DNA from: Hyperoodon ampullatus
Taxonomy: Eukaryota > Chordata > Mammalia > Artiodactyla > Ziphiidae
DNA: 64,000 nucleotides
Direction of reading: 5' to 3'
NCBI GenBank assembly: GCA_949752795.1
Contig: OX457058.1
Location: 36,644,587 to 36,708,586 of the forward strand
The notes under the pieces were generated by a model. The model did not search any database and had not been told where the DNA came from. It was given only the letters and a program-made list of their open reading frames with translations. The position numbers and the translations under genes are program-made. Positions 43,975 to 55,520 of the stretch are shown here, piece by piece (position 1 is the stretch's first letter; each line of letters opens with the position of its first letter).

Positions 43975-44085
43975 CTCAGGCGGCTTGCGGGATCTTGGTT
44001 CATGATCCCAGGGTCCGGCTAAAGCTCCTGCAGTGGGACTCTTGAGTCTGAACCACTGGACTAACAAGAGAACCTCAGACTCCAG
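43975..44085 (-). repeat. tRNA-SINE-like fossil inside the L1 5'UTR
   Basis: gcttgcgggatcttggttc, then a decayed B-box region, cctgcagtggga, and aaccactggactaacaagag run in the same order and spacing as an antisense class A SINE. A T-rich, (tttg)n tail-like stretch (43935-43970) precedes it on the correct side. Diverged; see findings. Confidence 0.5.
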
Positions 44086-44265
44086 GGAATATTCATCAGA
44101 GTGAGGTCTCATGGAGTTCCTCATCTCAGCACCAAGATCCAGCTCTACCCAATAGCCTACAAACCCCAGTGTTGGAAACCTCAGGCCAAACAACCAGTAA
44201 GACAGGAACACAAAAAAAAAAAAAAAAAAAAAGAGAGAGAGAGACGGAAAAAAATACATCACAGA

Positions 44266-44980
44266 TGAAGGAGCAAGGTAAAAACCTACAAGACCAAATA
44301 AATGAAGAGGAAATAGGCAATCCACCTGAAAAAAAATTCAGAGTAATGATAGTAAAGATGATCCAGAATCTTGGAAATAGAATGGAGTCATGGACTGAGA
44401 AAATACAAGAAATGTTTAACAAAGATTTAGACGAACTAAAGGACAAACAAACAGAGATGAACAACACAATAACTGAAATGAAGAATACACTAGAAGGAAT
44501 CAATAACAATAACTGAGGCAGAAGAACGAATAAGTGAACTGGAAGACAAAGTGGTGGAAATAACTGCAGAGGAGCAGAATAAAGAAAAAAGAATGAAAAG
44601 AATTGAAGACAATCTCAGAGACCTTTGGGACAACACTAAACGCACCAACATTCGAATTATAGGGGTCCCAGAAGAAGAAGAGAAAAAGAAAGGGTCTGAG
44701 AAAATATTTGAAGAGATTATCATTGAAAACTTCCCTAACGTGGGAAAGGAAATAGTCACCCAAGTCCAGGAAGCACAGAGAGTCCCATACAGTATAAACC
44801 CTAGGAAAAACACACCAAGACACATATTAATCAAACTAACAAAAATTAAATTCAAAGAAAAAATATTAAAAGCAGCAAGGGAAAAGCAACGAATAACGTA
44901 TAAGGGAAACCCCATAAGGTTAACAGCTGATTTTTCAGTGGAAACTCTGCAGGTCAGAAGGGAGTGGCAGGAGAGGGTAG
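44266..44980 (+). pseudogene. L1 ORF1 copy 1 (broken)
   Basis: L1 ORF1p is a trimeric RNA-binding chaperone (coiled coil, RRM, C-terminal domain). Here the coiled-coil part reads from MKEQGKN (44266) to a stop at 44514-44516; the frame moves and resumes at 44551 through the RRM (IRIIGVPEEEEKKKGSEK, QVQEAQRVPYS). It runs into the C-terminal domain (RLTADFSVETLQVRREW), then switches at about 44975 to 5'UTR-like text (gtagacagcagaagcaag). The last part of the C-terminal domain is missing. Confidence 0.88.
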
Positions 44981-45069
44981 ACAGCAGAAGCAAGAACTAC
45001 ATTCCTGCAGCCTGTGGAACAAAAACCACATTCACAAAAAGATAAACAAGATGAAAAGGCAGAGGGCTA

Positions 45070-45952
45070 TGTATCAGATGAAGGAACAAGATAAAACCCC
45101 AGAAAAACAACTAAATGAAGTGGAGATAGGCAACCTTCCAGAAAAACAATTCAGAATAACGATACTGAAGATGATCCAGGACCTCAGAAAAAGAATGGAG
45201 GCAAAAATCGAGAAGATGCAAGAAATATATAACAAAGACCTAGAAGAATTAAAGAACAAACAAACAGAGACGAAAATACAATAACAAATGAAAAATACAT
45301 TAGAAGGAATCAATAGCAGAATAACTGAGGCAGAAGAACGGATAAGTGACCTGGAGGACAGAATGGTGGAATTCACTGGTGCGGAACAGAACGAAGAAAA
45401 AAGACTGAAAAGAAATGAAGACAGCCTAAGAGACGTCTGGGACAACATTAAATGCAACAACATTCGCATTATAGGGGTCCCAGAAGGAGAAGAGAGAGAG
45501 AAAGGACCTGTGAAAATATTTGAAGAGATTATAGTCGGAAACTTCCCTAACATGGGAAAGGAAATAGCCACCCAAGTCCAGGAAGCGCAGAGAGTCCCAG
45601 GCAGGATAAACCCAAGGAGAAACACGCCGAGACACATAGTAATCAAGTTGGCAAAAATTAAAGACAAAGAAAACTTATTGAAAGCAGCAAGGGAAAAATG
45701 ACAAATAACATACAAGGGATCTCCCATAAGGTTAACAGCTGATTTCTCAGCAGAAACTCTACAAGCCAGAAGGGAGTGGCATGACATATTTAAAGTGATG
45801 AAAGGGAAGAACCTACAACCAAGATTACTCTACCTGGCAAGGATCTCATTCAGATTCTATGGAGAAAGCAAAAGCTTTACAGATAAACAAAAGCTAAGAG
45901 AATTCAGCACCACCAAACCGGCTCTACAACAAATGCTAAAGGAACTTCTCTA
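45070..45952 (+). pseudogene. L1 ORF1 copy 2 (broken)
   Basis: Second ORF1 in tandem: MKEQDKTPEKQ start (45078), coiled coil, stop near 45283, RRM with GVPEGEEREKGPVK, a TGA at 45699-45701 just after KAAREK, then the rest of the C-terminal domain to KQKLREFS and LQQMLKELL and a TAA at about 45950. Its RRM loop (EGEEREKGP) differs from copy 1 (EEEEKKKGSE), so the copies come from different L1 lineages. Confidence 0.88.
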
Positions 45953-46011
45953 AGTGAGAAACACAAGAGAAGAAAAGGACCTACAAAAACAAACCCAAAA
46001 CAATTAAGAAA

Positions 46012-49000
46012 ATGGTCATAGGAACATACATATTGATAATTACCTCAAACGTGAATGGATTAAATGCTCCAACCAAAAGACACAGGCTCGTTGAGTGGAT
46101 ACAAAAACAAGACCCACATATATACTGTCTACAAGAGACCCACTTCAGACCTAGGGACACATACAGACTGAAAGTGAGGGGATGGAAAAAGATATTCCAT
46201 GCAAATGGAAATCAAAAGAAAGCTGGAGTAACAATATCCATATCAGATAAAATAGACTTTAAAATAAAGAATGTTAGAAGAGACAAGGAAGGATACTACA
46301 TAATGATCAAGGGATCAATCCAAGAAGAAGATGTAACAGTTATAAATATATATGCACCCAACATAGGAGCACCTCAATACCTAAGGCAACTGCTAACAGC
46401 TATAAAAGAGGAAATTGACAGTGACACAGTAATAGTGGGGGACTTTAGCACCTCACTTACACCAATGGACAGATCATCCAAACAAAAAATTAATAAGGAA
46501 ACACAAGCTTTAAATGACATAATAGACCAGATAGATTTAATTGATATTTATAGGACATTCCATCCAAAAACAGCAGATTACACTTTCTTCTCAAGTGCAC
46601 ATGGAACATTCTCCAGGATAGATCACATCTTGGGTCACAAATAAAGCCTCAGTAAATTTAAGAAAATTGAAATTATATCAAGCACTTTTTCTGGCCACAA
46701 CGCTATGAGATTAGAAATCAGTTACAGGGGAAAAAAATGTAAAAAACACAAACACATGGAGACTAAACAATACGTTACTAAATAACCAAGAGATCACTGA
46801 CAAATCAAAGAGGAAATTAAAAAATACTTAGAGACAAATGACAACGAAAACACAACAATCCAAAGCCTATGCGATGCAGCAAAAGCAGTTCTAAGAGGAA
46901 AGTTTATAGCAATACAATCCTACCTCAAGAAACAACAAACATCTCAAATAAACAATCTAACCTTATACCTAAAGGAAGTGGAGAAAGAAGAACAAACAAA
47001 ACCCAAAGTTAGTAGAAGGAAAGAAATCAAAGATCAGAGCAGAAATAAATGAAATAGAAACAAAGAAAACAATAGCAAAGATCAATAAAACTAAAAGCTG
47101 ATTCTTTGAGAAGATAAACATAATTGACAAACCATTAGCCAGACTCATCAAGAAAAAGAGGGAGAGGACTCAAATCAATAAAATTAGAAATTAAAAAGGA
47201 GACGTTACAAGAGACACCACAGCAATACAAAACATCCTAAGGGACTACTACAAGCAACTCTATGCCAAAAAAATGGACAACCTGGAAGAAATGGACAAAT
47301 TCTTAGAAAGGTGTAACCTTCCAAGACTGAACCAGGAAGAAATAGAAAATATGAACAGACCAATCACAAGTAATGAAATTGAAATTGTGATTAAAAATCT
47401 TCCAGCAAATAAAAGTCCAGGACCAGATGGCTTCACAGGTGAATTCTATCAAACATTTAGAGAAGAGCTAACACCCATCCTTCTTATACTCTTCCAAAAA
47501 ATTGCAGAGGAAGGAACACTCCCAAACTCATTCTGTGAGGCCACCATCACCCTGATACCAAAACCAAAGATACTACAGAAACAGAAAATTACAGACCAAT
47601 ATCACTGATGAATATAGATGCAAAAATCCTCAACACAATACCAGCAAACAGAATCCAGCAACACATTAAAAGGATCATACACCATGATCAAATGGGATTT
47701 ATCCCAGGGATGCAAGGATTCTTCAGTATATGCAAATCAATCAGTGTGATACACCACATTAACGAACTGAAGGATAAAAACCATATGATCATCTCTATAG
47801 ATGCAGAAAAAGCTTTTGACAAAATTCAACACCCATTTATGATAAAAAGGCTCCAGAAAGTGGGCAAAGAGGGAACCTACCTCAACATAATAAAAGCCAT
47901 ATATGACAAACCCACAGCAAGCATCATACTCAATGGTGAAAAACTGAAAACATTTCCACTAAGATCAGGAACAATTCAAGGATGTCCACTCTCACCACTC
48001 TTATTCAACATAGTTTTGTAAGTCTTAGCCACAGCAATCAGAGAAGAAAAAGAAATAAAAGGAATACAAACTGGAAAGAAGTAAAACTGTCTCTGTTTGC
48101 TGATGACATGATACTATACATAGAAAATCCTAAAGATGCCACCAGAAAACTCCTAGAGCTAATCTATGAATTTGGTAAGGTTACAGGATACAAAATTCAT
48201 GCACAGAAATCTCTGGCATTCTTATACACGAACAACGAAAAATCAGAGAAATTAAGGACACACTCCCATTTACCATTGCAAGAAAAAGAATAAAATACCT
48301 AGGGAATAAACCTGCCTAAGGAGGCGAAAGACTTGTACTCAGAAAACTATAAGACACTGATGAAAGAAATCAAAGATGACATAAACAGATGGAGAAATAG
48401 ACCATGTTCTTGGATTGGAAGAATCAATATTGTGAAAATGACTATACTATCCAAGGCAAGCTACAGATTTAGTGCAGTCCCTATCAAACTACCAATGGAA
48501 TTCTTCACAGAATTAGAACAAAAAATTTTACAATTCATATGGAAACACAAAAGACCGCAAATAGCCAAAGCATTCTTGAGAAAGAAAAATGCAGTTGGAG
48601 GAATCAGGCTCCCCAACTTCAAACTATACCACAAAGCTACAGTAATCAAGGCAGTATGGTACTGGCACAAAAACAATATAGGTCAGTGGTACAAGATAGA
48701 ATGCCCAGATAAACCTGTGCACATATGGGCACCTAATTTACGACAAAAGAGGCAAAAACATACAGTGGAGAAAAGATAGCCTCTTCAATAAGTGGTGCTG
48801 GGAAAACTGGACAGCTGCATTTAAAAGAATGAAATTAGAACACTCCCTAACACCATACACAAAAATAAACTCCAAATGGATTAAGGACTTAAATGTAAGA
48901 CCAGGCACTATAAAACTCTTAGAGGAAAACATAGGAAAAACACTCTTTGACATAAACTACAGCAAGATCTTTTTTGACCCACCTCCTAGAGTAACGGAAA

Positions 49001-49690
49001 TAAAAACAAAAATAAACAAATGGGACTTAATTAAACTTATAAGCTTTTGCACAGCAAAGGAAACCATAAACAAGACAAAAAAGACAACCCTCAGAATGGG
49101 AGAAAATACTTGCAAATGAAACAACAGATAAAGGATTAATCTCCAAAATACACAAACAGCTCATGGAACACAATATCGAAAAAACAATCCAGTTAAAGAA
49201 TGGGCGGAAGACCTCAATAGACAGTTCACCAAGGAGGACATACAGATGACCAAGAGGCACATGAAAAGGTGCTCAACATCACTAATTATTAGAGAAATGC
49301 AAATCAAAACTACAATGAGGTATCACCTCACGCTGGTCAGAATGGCCATTATCAAAAAATCTAGAAACAGTAAATGATGGAAAGGGTATGGTGAAAAGGG
49401 AACCCTCTTGCACTGTTGGTGGGGATGTAAATTGATACAGCCACTATAGAGAACAGTATGGAGGCTCCTTAAAAAACTAAAGTAGAACTACCATATGACC
49501 CAGCAATCCCACTATTGGGCATATACCCTGAGAAAACCATAATTCAGAAAAAGATATGTACCACAATGTTCATTGCAGCACTATTTACAATAGCCAGGAC
49601 ATGGAAGCAACATAAATGTCCATTGACAGATGAATGGATAAAGATGTTGCACATATATGCAATGGAATATTACTCAGCCATAAAAAGTTA
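46012..49690 (+). pseudogene. L1 ORF2 (endonuclease and reverse transcriptase, broken)
   Basis: ORF2p nicks target DNA and copies L1 RNA into it. The AP-type endonuclease domain is open at 46012-46644 with the catalytic words SNVNGLN, QETH and SRIDHILGHK, but the usual GDFN reads GDFS (46438-46449), and a stop follows GHK. The RT domain is split: 47273-47608 ([13 protein letters not shown]), 47608-48020 (stop where the family has Glu, after FNIVL), then 47982-48293 with FADD (48096-48107). The C-terminal part follows at 48333-48779 and 48829-49119. At least six breaks make it inactive. Confidence 0.92.
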
Positions 49691-50155
49691 TTGAGTCATT
49701 TGTAGTGAGGTGGATGGACCTAGAGTCTGTCATACAGAGTGAAGTAACTCAGAAAAAGATATACCATATGCTAACAAATATATATGGAATTTAAAAAAAA
49801 GGTACTGATGAACCTAGTTGCAGGGCAGGAATAAAGAGGTAGACATAGAAAATGGACTGGAGGACATGGGGTGGGAGGGCAAAGCTGGTGCGAAGTGAGA
49901 GTAGCATCGACATATATACACTGCGGAATGTAAAATAGTTGGCTGGTGGGAAGCAGCAGCATAGCACAGGGAAATCGGCTTGGTGCTTTGCAATGACCTA
50001 GAGGGGTGGGATAGGGAGGATGAGAGGGAGGCTCAAGAGGGAGGGGATATGGAGACGTGTATGCATATGGCTGATTTGCTTTGTTGTGCAACAGAAACTA
50101 ACAGTATTGTGAAGCAATTATACTCCAATAAAGATCTATTAAAAAACAAAAAAGC

Positions 50156-50361
50156 GGGCTTCCCTGGTGGCGCAGAGGTTGAGAGTCCGCCTGCCGATGC
50201 AGGGGACGCGGGTTCGTGCCCCGGTCTGGGAGGATCCCACGTGCCGCGGAGCGGCTGGGCCCGTGAGCTATGGCCGCTGAGCCTGCGCGTCCGGAGCCTG
50301 TGCTCCGCAACGGGAAAGGCCACAACAGTGAGAGGCCCACATACCACAAAAAAAAAACAAA
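50156..50361 (+). mobile_element. CHR SINE, class C, in the L1 A-tail
   Basis: Head gggcttccctggtggcgcag, end accac plus an A-rich tail. TSD aaaaaacaaaaaagc lies at 50141-50155 and 50362-50376, so it used the L1 tail as target. Confidence 0.94.
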
Positions 50362-50596
50362 AAAAAACAAAAAAGCTACCGTCTTGAGATGGAATTTAGG
50401 AGACCTAAGTTTTAGTTGCTACTCTGCCTGCCAAGAGCTGTGCAGCCATGAGTGCATCACTTAGCTTCTCTGTGCCTCAGTTTTCTCACCATAAATGGGA
50501 GTGTCAAACTAGGTTTCAAAGCACACCTGTATAGTCATATTACTATATTACTCAAAGAATAGCAGGTATTTCTAAGTGTCCGTAAGAAAACGTCCG

Positions 50597-50804
50597 GGGC
50601 TTCCCTGGTGGCGCAGTGGTTGAGAGTCCGCCTGCCAATGCATGGGACACGGGTTCGTGCCCCGGTCCGGGAAGATCCCACATGCCACGGAGCGGCTGGG
50701 TCCGTGAGCCATGGCCGCTGAGCCTGCGCATCCGGAGCCTGTGCCCCACAACGGGAAAGGCCACAACAATGAGAGGCCCAAGTACCGCAAAAAAAAAAAA
50801 AAAA
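50597..50804 (+). mobile_element. CHR SINE, class C
   Basis: Head gggcttccctggtggcgcag, end gtaccgc plus poly-A. An imperfect TSD (aaaacgtccg / aaagacatccg) flanks it. Confidence 0.93.
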
Positions 50805-50931
50805 GACATCCGTATTTTCTTTCTTCCTTTGTGCATGATGTTATGTTGATAGAATATGTCATACTTCATTGGAAGTATGTTCCGGCCATTAACATGGACT
50901 TAAGAAAAAAAACCTAAACAACTTATTTTTG

Positions 50932-51148
50932 TTTTTTTTGTTTTGTTTTTTTTTTTGTGGTACGCGGGCCTCTCACTGTCGTGGCCTCTCCCGTTGTGGA
51001 GCACAGGCTCCAGACGCGCAGGCTCAGCGGCCATGGCTCACGGGCCCAGCCGCTCCGCGGCATGTGGGATCTTCCCAGACCGGGGCACGAACCCGTGTCT
51101 CCTGCATCAGCAGGCGGACTCTCAACCACTGCGCCACCAGGGAAGCCC
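50932..51148 (-). mobile_element. CHR SINE, class C, antisense
   Basis: (T/G)n tail, gtggtacgcgggcctctcac, and the reverse head ccaccagggaagccc. A 15-nt TSD aacaacttatttttg lies at 50917-50931 and 51149-51163. Confidence 0.95.
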
Positions 51149-51163
51149 AACAACTTATTTTTG

Positions 51164-51784
51164 AATAGGTGATACTTGCATTTAGTAAGAACTTAAAAAA
51201 CATGCGCATATATATTGGAAAGAATTTTCCTTCCACCTTGAGTTTCAGTTCCTCTTTCCAAAGGCAGCCATTGTCCCCAGTTTCTTGTGTGTGCATCCAG
51301 AGATTAACTATACGATTATAATAATATGCAACCTGAAACCTTTTTTTTGAGTATGCAGGAAAAACGGGTTAATTGCAGGGGGGAAAGTAGAAAATGGTAT
51401 GAGAGCTAAAATCCTCATCATAATAAATAGTTTATAGATGATGTTCCAAATTTATGAAAAGAGAAGCAATTAATTTTTAGAAGCGTGAGAGTAAAATAGG
51501 TAAAAGAGATGAAAATGATTTCTGGGGGTGGCCTGCCATGGCCAGGATATGCAGGGTTTTTAAAAAAATATATCTCTTGACTCTGTGTATGCAATCTTTT
51601 GATAAAAATAAAAATTAATTTAAAAAGGAGAAAAGAAGAAAATGGGGATAAACAAATGAAACAAAATTGCCTGGTATTGTAACCCCAGGTGTAACCAGTT
51701 TACTTTCTTCCAGTTTTGTCTATACTTTTAAAAATAAGAAAAATTGAAAGGTATCACCCCCGCCCCCAAGAGAAAAAAAAAGGT
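51164..51784. other. Intron 1, nothing recognised
   Basis: No exon or firm repeat. Confidence 0.45.
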
Positions 51785-51920
51785 AAATACGTGAGGTGAT
51801 GAATGTGTTAATTAACTTGGGGGAATTCTTTCACAAGGTATATCAAATCATCACATTGTACTCTTTGAATATCTTAACAATTTTATTTGTCAGTTACACC
51901 TCAATAAAGCTAAAAAAAAA
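51785..51920 (+). mobile_element. Old L1 3' end
   Basis: 'gtgaggtgatgaatgtgtta', 'cacaaggtatatcaaatcat', 'tttatttgtcagttacacc', 'tcaataaagct' and an A-tail: the L1M-type 3' terminus. Confidence 0.75.
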
Positions 51921-51929
51921 AGAAAGCTT

Positions 51930-52350
51930 GAAAGAATAGTACAGCAAACACCTGTAACCTATCACAGGTTTAACAGTTTTTAACATTTTTCCATATTTGC
52001 TTTGTATGTACTTATGTGTATGTGTTTGTGTGTATATATATATATAATTTTTTCTGAATCCTTTGAAACAAATTGCAGATATGACAGTTCACCCCTAACT
52101 ACTACTACTAGCTAATTACTGCTAAGCATGCATCTCTTACGAGTGACAGTGTCCTACATACCACAATACCATTATCATATGTAAGAAAATTAACACTAAT
52201 TTCCTAGTATCATTTAAGTCATAATTTGAGTTTCCCCAATTGACCCCAAAATGTCTTTTATAGTTAGGGTTTTTTCTTATATGCATTTTGTTCTTTTGAA
52301 CCAAGATCTAACCAGAGTTTATGCATTACATTTGGTTATTACGTCTCTTT
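51930..52350 (-). mobile_element. Old LINE (L1M-type) fragment, antisense
   Basis: 'aacatttttccatatttgct', 'aattgcagatatgacagttc', 'ccccaattgaccccaaaatg'. A (ta)n/(gt)n stretch lies at about 52010-52045. Family from memory. Confidence 0.5.
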
Positions 52351-52433
52351 AGTCCAGTCCCCCACCTTTATTTTCATGACATTGAATTTTTGAAGACTGT
52401 AACAGTTGTCTTGTAGAATGCGCATATGCTTAT

Positions 52434-52562
52434 ATGTGTGTGTGTGTGTGTGTGTGTATAAATTTTTTTTTTTTTTAGTCCCCGACCAGGGATCGAACCC
52501 ATGACCTGTGCCCCCTGAAGTGGAAGCGTGGAGTCTTAATCACTGGACTGCCAGGGAAGTCC
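52434..52562 (-). mobile_element. CHR SINE, class A, antisense, next to a (TG)n
   Basis: A (tg)n run at 52434-52458, T-run, antisense B-box cgaccagggatcgaaccc, and the reverse head ctgccagggaagtccc. The outer tail part of the SINE is missing. Confidence 0.88.
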
Positions 52563-52684
52563 CAGCACATATATTTTTTAAAATAACGAAAGTGAACTTA
52601 CATTGGACATAGTTTTGAAACTTCTATTTTTTCACTTTAAAGTATTTTATGTCTGTCTTTTTAAGTTCACATTTTCGGTCGTAC

Positions 52685-52890
52685 ATTCAAGGGTCTTCAT
52701 AATCTGAGCTTGATATGCTTTTTCAGATTTCTGTCACTGCTGTCCAGCACCATCTTTTCCTCTCCTGAACTATCTGCCATGGTATCCAGTCATCCTCTCT
52801 ACTTTTATTCATTATCCAGCATTAGTCCAACACAATTAGCTCATATGTTTCCCTCACTTGAAATACCTTTCTAGTATTATATTTGCTTAT
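52685..52890 (-). repeat. Ancient L2-like repeat, antisense
   Basis: 'aagggtcttcataatctgag' through 'cctcacttgaaataccttt' resembles antisense L2 3' text. Tentative. Confidence 0.4.
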
Positions 52891-52919
52891 TTAAGTCATA
52901 GAATTTTATAATTTGTTGA

Positions 52920-53080
52920 GCAGTGTAAATTTTGTAGGACATAAGGCTGGCCTTCAAAGTCCTAACTATGTGACTGACAAGCTGTATGCCTTTGATAAGT
53001 CATTTCCTTTCTGAGACTAAGTTTCCTCAGCTGTAAAATGAGGGGTCAAGTTAAACGTCATTGAATAGCCCATAATTATC
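52920..53080 (+). repeat. MIR-like repeat
   Basis: 'aagctgtatgcctttgataa', 'gtcatttcctttctgagact', 'tttcctcagctgtaaaatga' in MIR order. Confidence 0.7.
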
Positions 53081-53458
53081 AAGGGATAAGTATTGTAGAA
53101 AAGTAAGTATTAGAGTTTAGAAGCAGAGGTGTGTTGCTGTTGGCTGGTATGTGTCATGTATGTGATTGAATTTAAGCAGAATGGTCGTGAAGCCCAAATG
53201 AAATAATTTATGTGAAAAGTTCTGAAAATAACGTTACATAAATGTAATGTGTTTTAGCAAACAAAACAGCAGGGTTCTTTGGGTGAGTGGGTAGGGATGT
53301 TCTGGGATGCTGATGGTGTAATTATTACAGTATTTTAAAGAGTTTCTTAGAACTTCAGGTGCCCTAATAGTACTACTTAAAACTTAAAAATTGATACTAC
53401 TCAGTGCTTTCCTAGGCGAGGATAATTATGGATCTGATCTCTTCTCTTGTTCTTACAG

Positions 53459-53568
53459 CTCTATTATCAAGTCCTAAATTTTGGAATGATTGTCTCCTCG
53501 GCACTAATGATCTGGAAGGGGTTAATGGTCATAACTGGAAGTGAAAGTCCAATTGTAGTGGTGCTCAG
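53459..53568 (+). CDS. SEC11A: SEC11A exon 2
   Basis: Encodes residues 18-53 plus two bases of codon 54: [20 protein letters not shown], then [16 protein letters not shown]. This is the single transmembrane helix and the first luminal strand of the signal peptidase catalytic subunit. A pyrimidine-rich acceptor (ttctcttgttcttacag) precedes it and the donor gtaaca follows. It is 110 nt, starts in phase 0 and ends in phase 2, joining the Ser codon AG|T of exon 3. The reading frame is intact and matches the mammalian protein closely; sequence unique to SEC11A (MVITG) sets it apart from SEC11C. Confidence 0.96.
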
Positions 53569-54565
53569 GTAACAGTTTTTCTTTTCAAGGCATGGAATTG
53601 CATGGCATTACTTGGGAGAAAAATTGAAATGTTTAATAACTGATATATCATTCCTTTAGACACTACTCTTTCCCAGAAGAGGGCCTGGAAGAAAATTTGT
53701 TAGTCTTTCTCAGTTGTGAGAAATTCTAAACCTTGTTAGGCACTTTCCATTCAGATCCCAAAGGGCTCATGACTTTTCTATGAAATGTTTATGTGAGCTT
53801 TATTTTTGGCACATCTGTTAAGAAAGTGTTTCAGTATACTTTATTTTCCTGAAATCCTTCTATCTTCTTACATTCTTTACTTTGGTATATCAGGGCTGAT
53901 ACTTAGTTGTTAATTTACAAGATTATATATCATCTTTACAAATTAAGAATTTTTCTGCAGCATGTTTTCAGTGTCAGTATAGAAGCATCACTAATTATTT
54001 CCATGTTTCCTGCTGACCTTTAAATATCACTTCTAAATAGACTTCAGGAATTCTGAGTATATTAATGCCATCTCTTAAAGTGACAAATAGTACTGACTTT
54101 TTTTTCTCCACTGTCTTCCTTCCCTATCCTTGTACTCGTACTCTTAGGGATTTAAAAACCTAATTTAGCAACTCATTTTTGGAGAATTACCACTTGGTTA
54201 TTTAATTGAGTCATTGTAGTTCTGTCTTATTTGGGGCTTAATTATGTAAGCTATCTCAAGTCTTTTCTGGAGATAATGGAGTATAAATATAAAATAAATT
54301 GAATCATTAACATTACCTAAAGTCTAGATAATAGTACATTATTCTTAACAAGATGAATCTGACTCTTTCATTGTCATACTAGGATATACTTCCAGCAACA
54401 AGTGGTTGGAAGCACTGGGTCTCCAGTATTTTATTCCTCCCTTACTCATACCCATACCCTCTGTCTGAATTTATTAGTAATCAAATGCAACTGTGATTTT
54501 AGAGATCCAATGAAATGTCTGGAGTTTATTACCTGGGAAAGCATTTAATGTACTATTCTAGGGGT

Positions 54566-54700
54566 ATGGAGACTTGGGTCTCTACCTTTTTCATTGTCTA
54601 ACTACAGCCTTGGGCAAGTCATTTATAGACTGAACCATAGTTTCCTCATCTATAAAATGAAGGCTAGACCTAGATGATGTCAGAAGACTTTTCCAGTTTT
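54566..54700 (+). repeat. MIR-like repeat
   Basis: 'gagacttgggtctctacc', 'cagccttgggcaagtcattt', 'tttcctcatctataaaatga'. Confidence 0.7.
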
Positions 54701-55380
54701 AAAATTATGTGGCCCTAAGTTCCCAGTCTTGAACTCAGTGGAGAGCTTCAATTTGTAAAGTGTTCAAACACTAACAGAAGGAGAAGCCACACTAATTGGC
54801 ACTGGGGAAAAGCTGTAGAGAGAAGGCCCAGGGAGGCTTCTTTTGGAGATTCTTCTGGAATTATTTCAGATTGAGTTCTGTTCAGTGGAGATGTTTAAGT
54901 ACAGTCTAATGACCTTTAAACTGGGAATGATGGAGTGAAGAGGGGATTAGACTAAGCACCTGTGGAACATTTTGGTGGTCCTGAAAATATCAGTTGGGGC
55001 TTAAAAGGAGTGTTTGGATAAGTTATTTGGTAGCTAGGTTATTTGTATACTAAATTTTTCTGATTGTCGGTGTGGAATAAAGAAAAAAAATGAAAAGAGA
55101 CCAGGTCATATTAGAAGAGAATCTGGTCAAGACTGGCAGGAGTAGTCATTAGAGAAAGGTAATTATGTGATTTCATAAAACTTCAAGGAATATAATTTTT
55201 ACCTGGAACCAAATGTGCCTCAGAGGACTCAGGCCATCTGAGAATCCACTTTTAGGACTTTCGTGAAACCACGGGGGATAAAGACAAAAATACTTCCTTA
55301 TTATTTATTTTATTAACTGAAGTTTCACGGAACATTGAAAACTGATTTTTTTCCCCCTTTGTGAAGCTGAAGTCAATTTA

Positions 55381-55520
55381 ATTTATTTTTATTTTTATTT
55401 TTATTTATTTATGGCCAAGCCGCACAGCTTGCGGGATCTTAGTTCCCCCACCAGGGATCGAACCCGGGCCCCCTGCAGTTGAAGTGCAGAGTCCTAATTG
55501 GTGGACCACCAGCGCATTCC
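55381..55520 (-). mobile_element. CHR SINE, class A, antisense
   Basis: (attttt)n tail, ggccaagccgcacagcttgc, the antisense B-box, and the reverse head accaccagcgcattcc. The flank (t)ttaatttat is repeated on both sides. Confidence 0.9.

Larger units (their letters stand above)
43122..50155 (+). mobile_element. Full-length L1 retrotransposon (about 7.0 kb, inactive)
   Basis: LINE-1 in sense orientation in SEC11A intron 1. Order: 5'UTR (43122-44250, GC-rich to about 43790, containing 'tcaagatggcggtgtgggaa'), two ORF1 copies (44266-44980, 45070-45952), ORF2 (46012 to about 49690), 3'UTR and an A-rich tail (to 50155). A perfect 13-nt TSD ctaccgtcttgag lies at 43109-43121 and 50376-50388; a class C SINE sits in the tail. 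Stops and frameshifts break all ORFs, so it cannot move by itself. As a sense-strand copy it could affect SEC11A transcript elongation or polyadenylation; that is inference. Confidence 0.95.

Noticed and set aside
46012..48293. Active L1 retrotransposon
   Set aside because: GDFN reads GDFS in the endonuclease motif, a stop follows the endonuclease domain, and frameshifts and stops occur in RT and both ORF1 copies.
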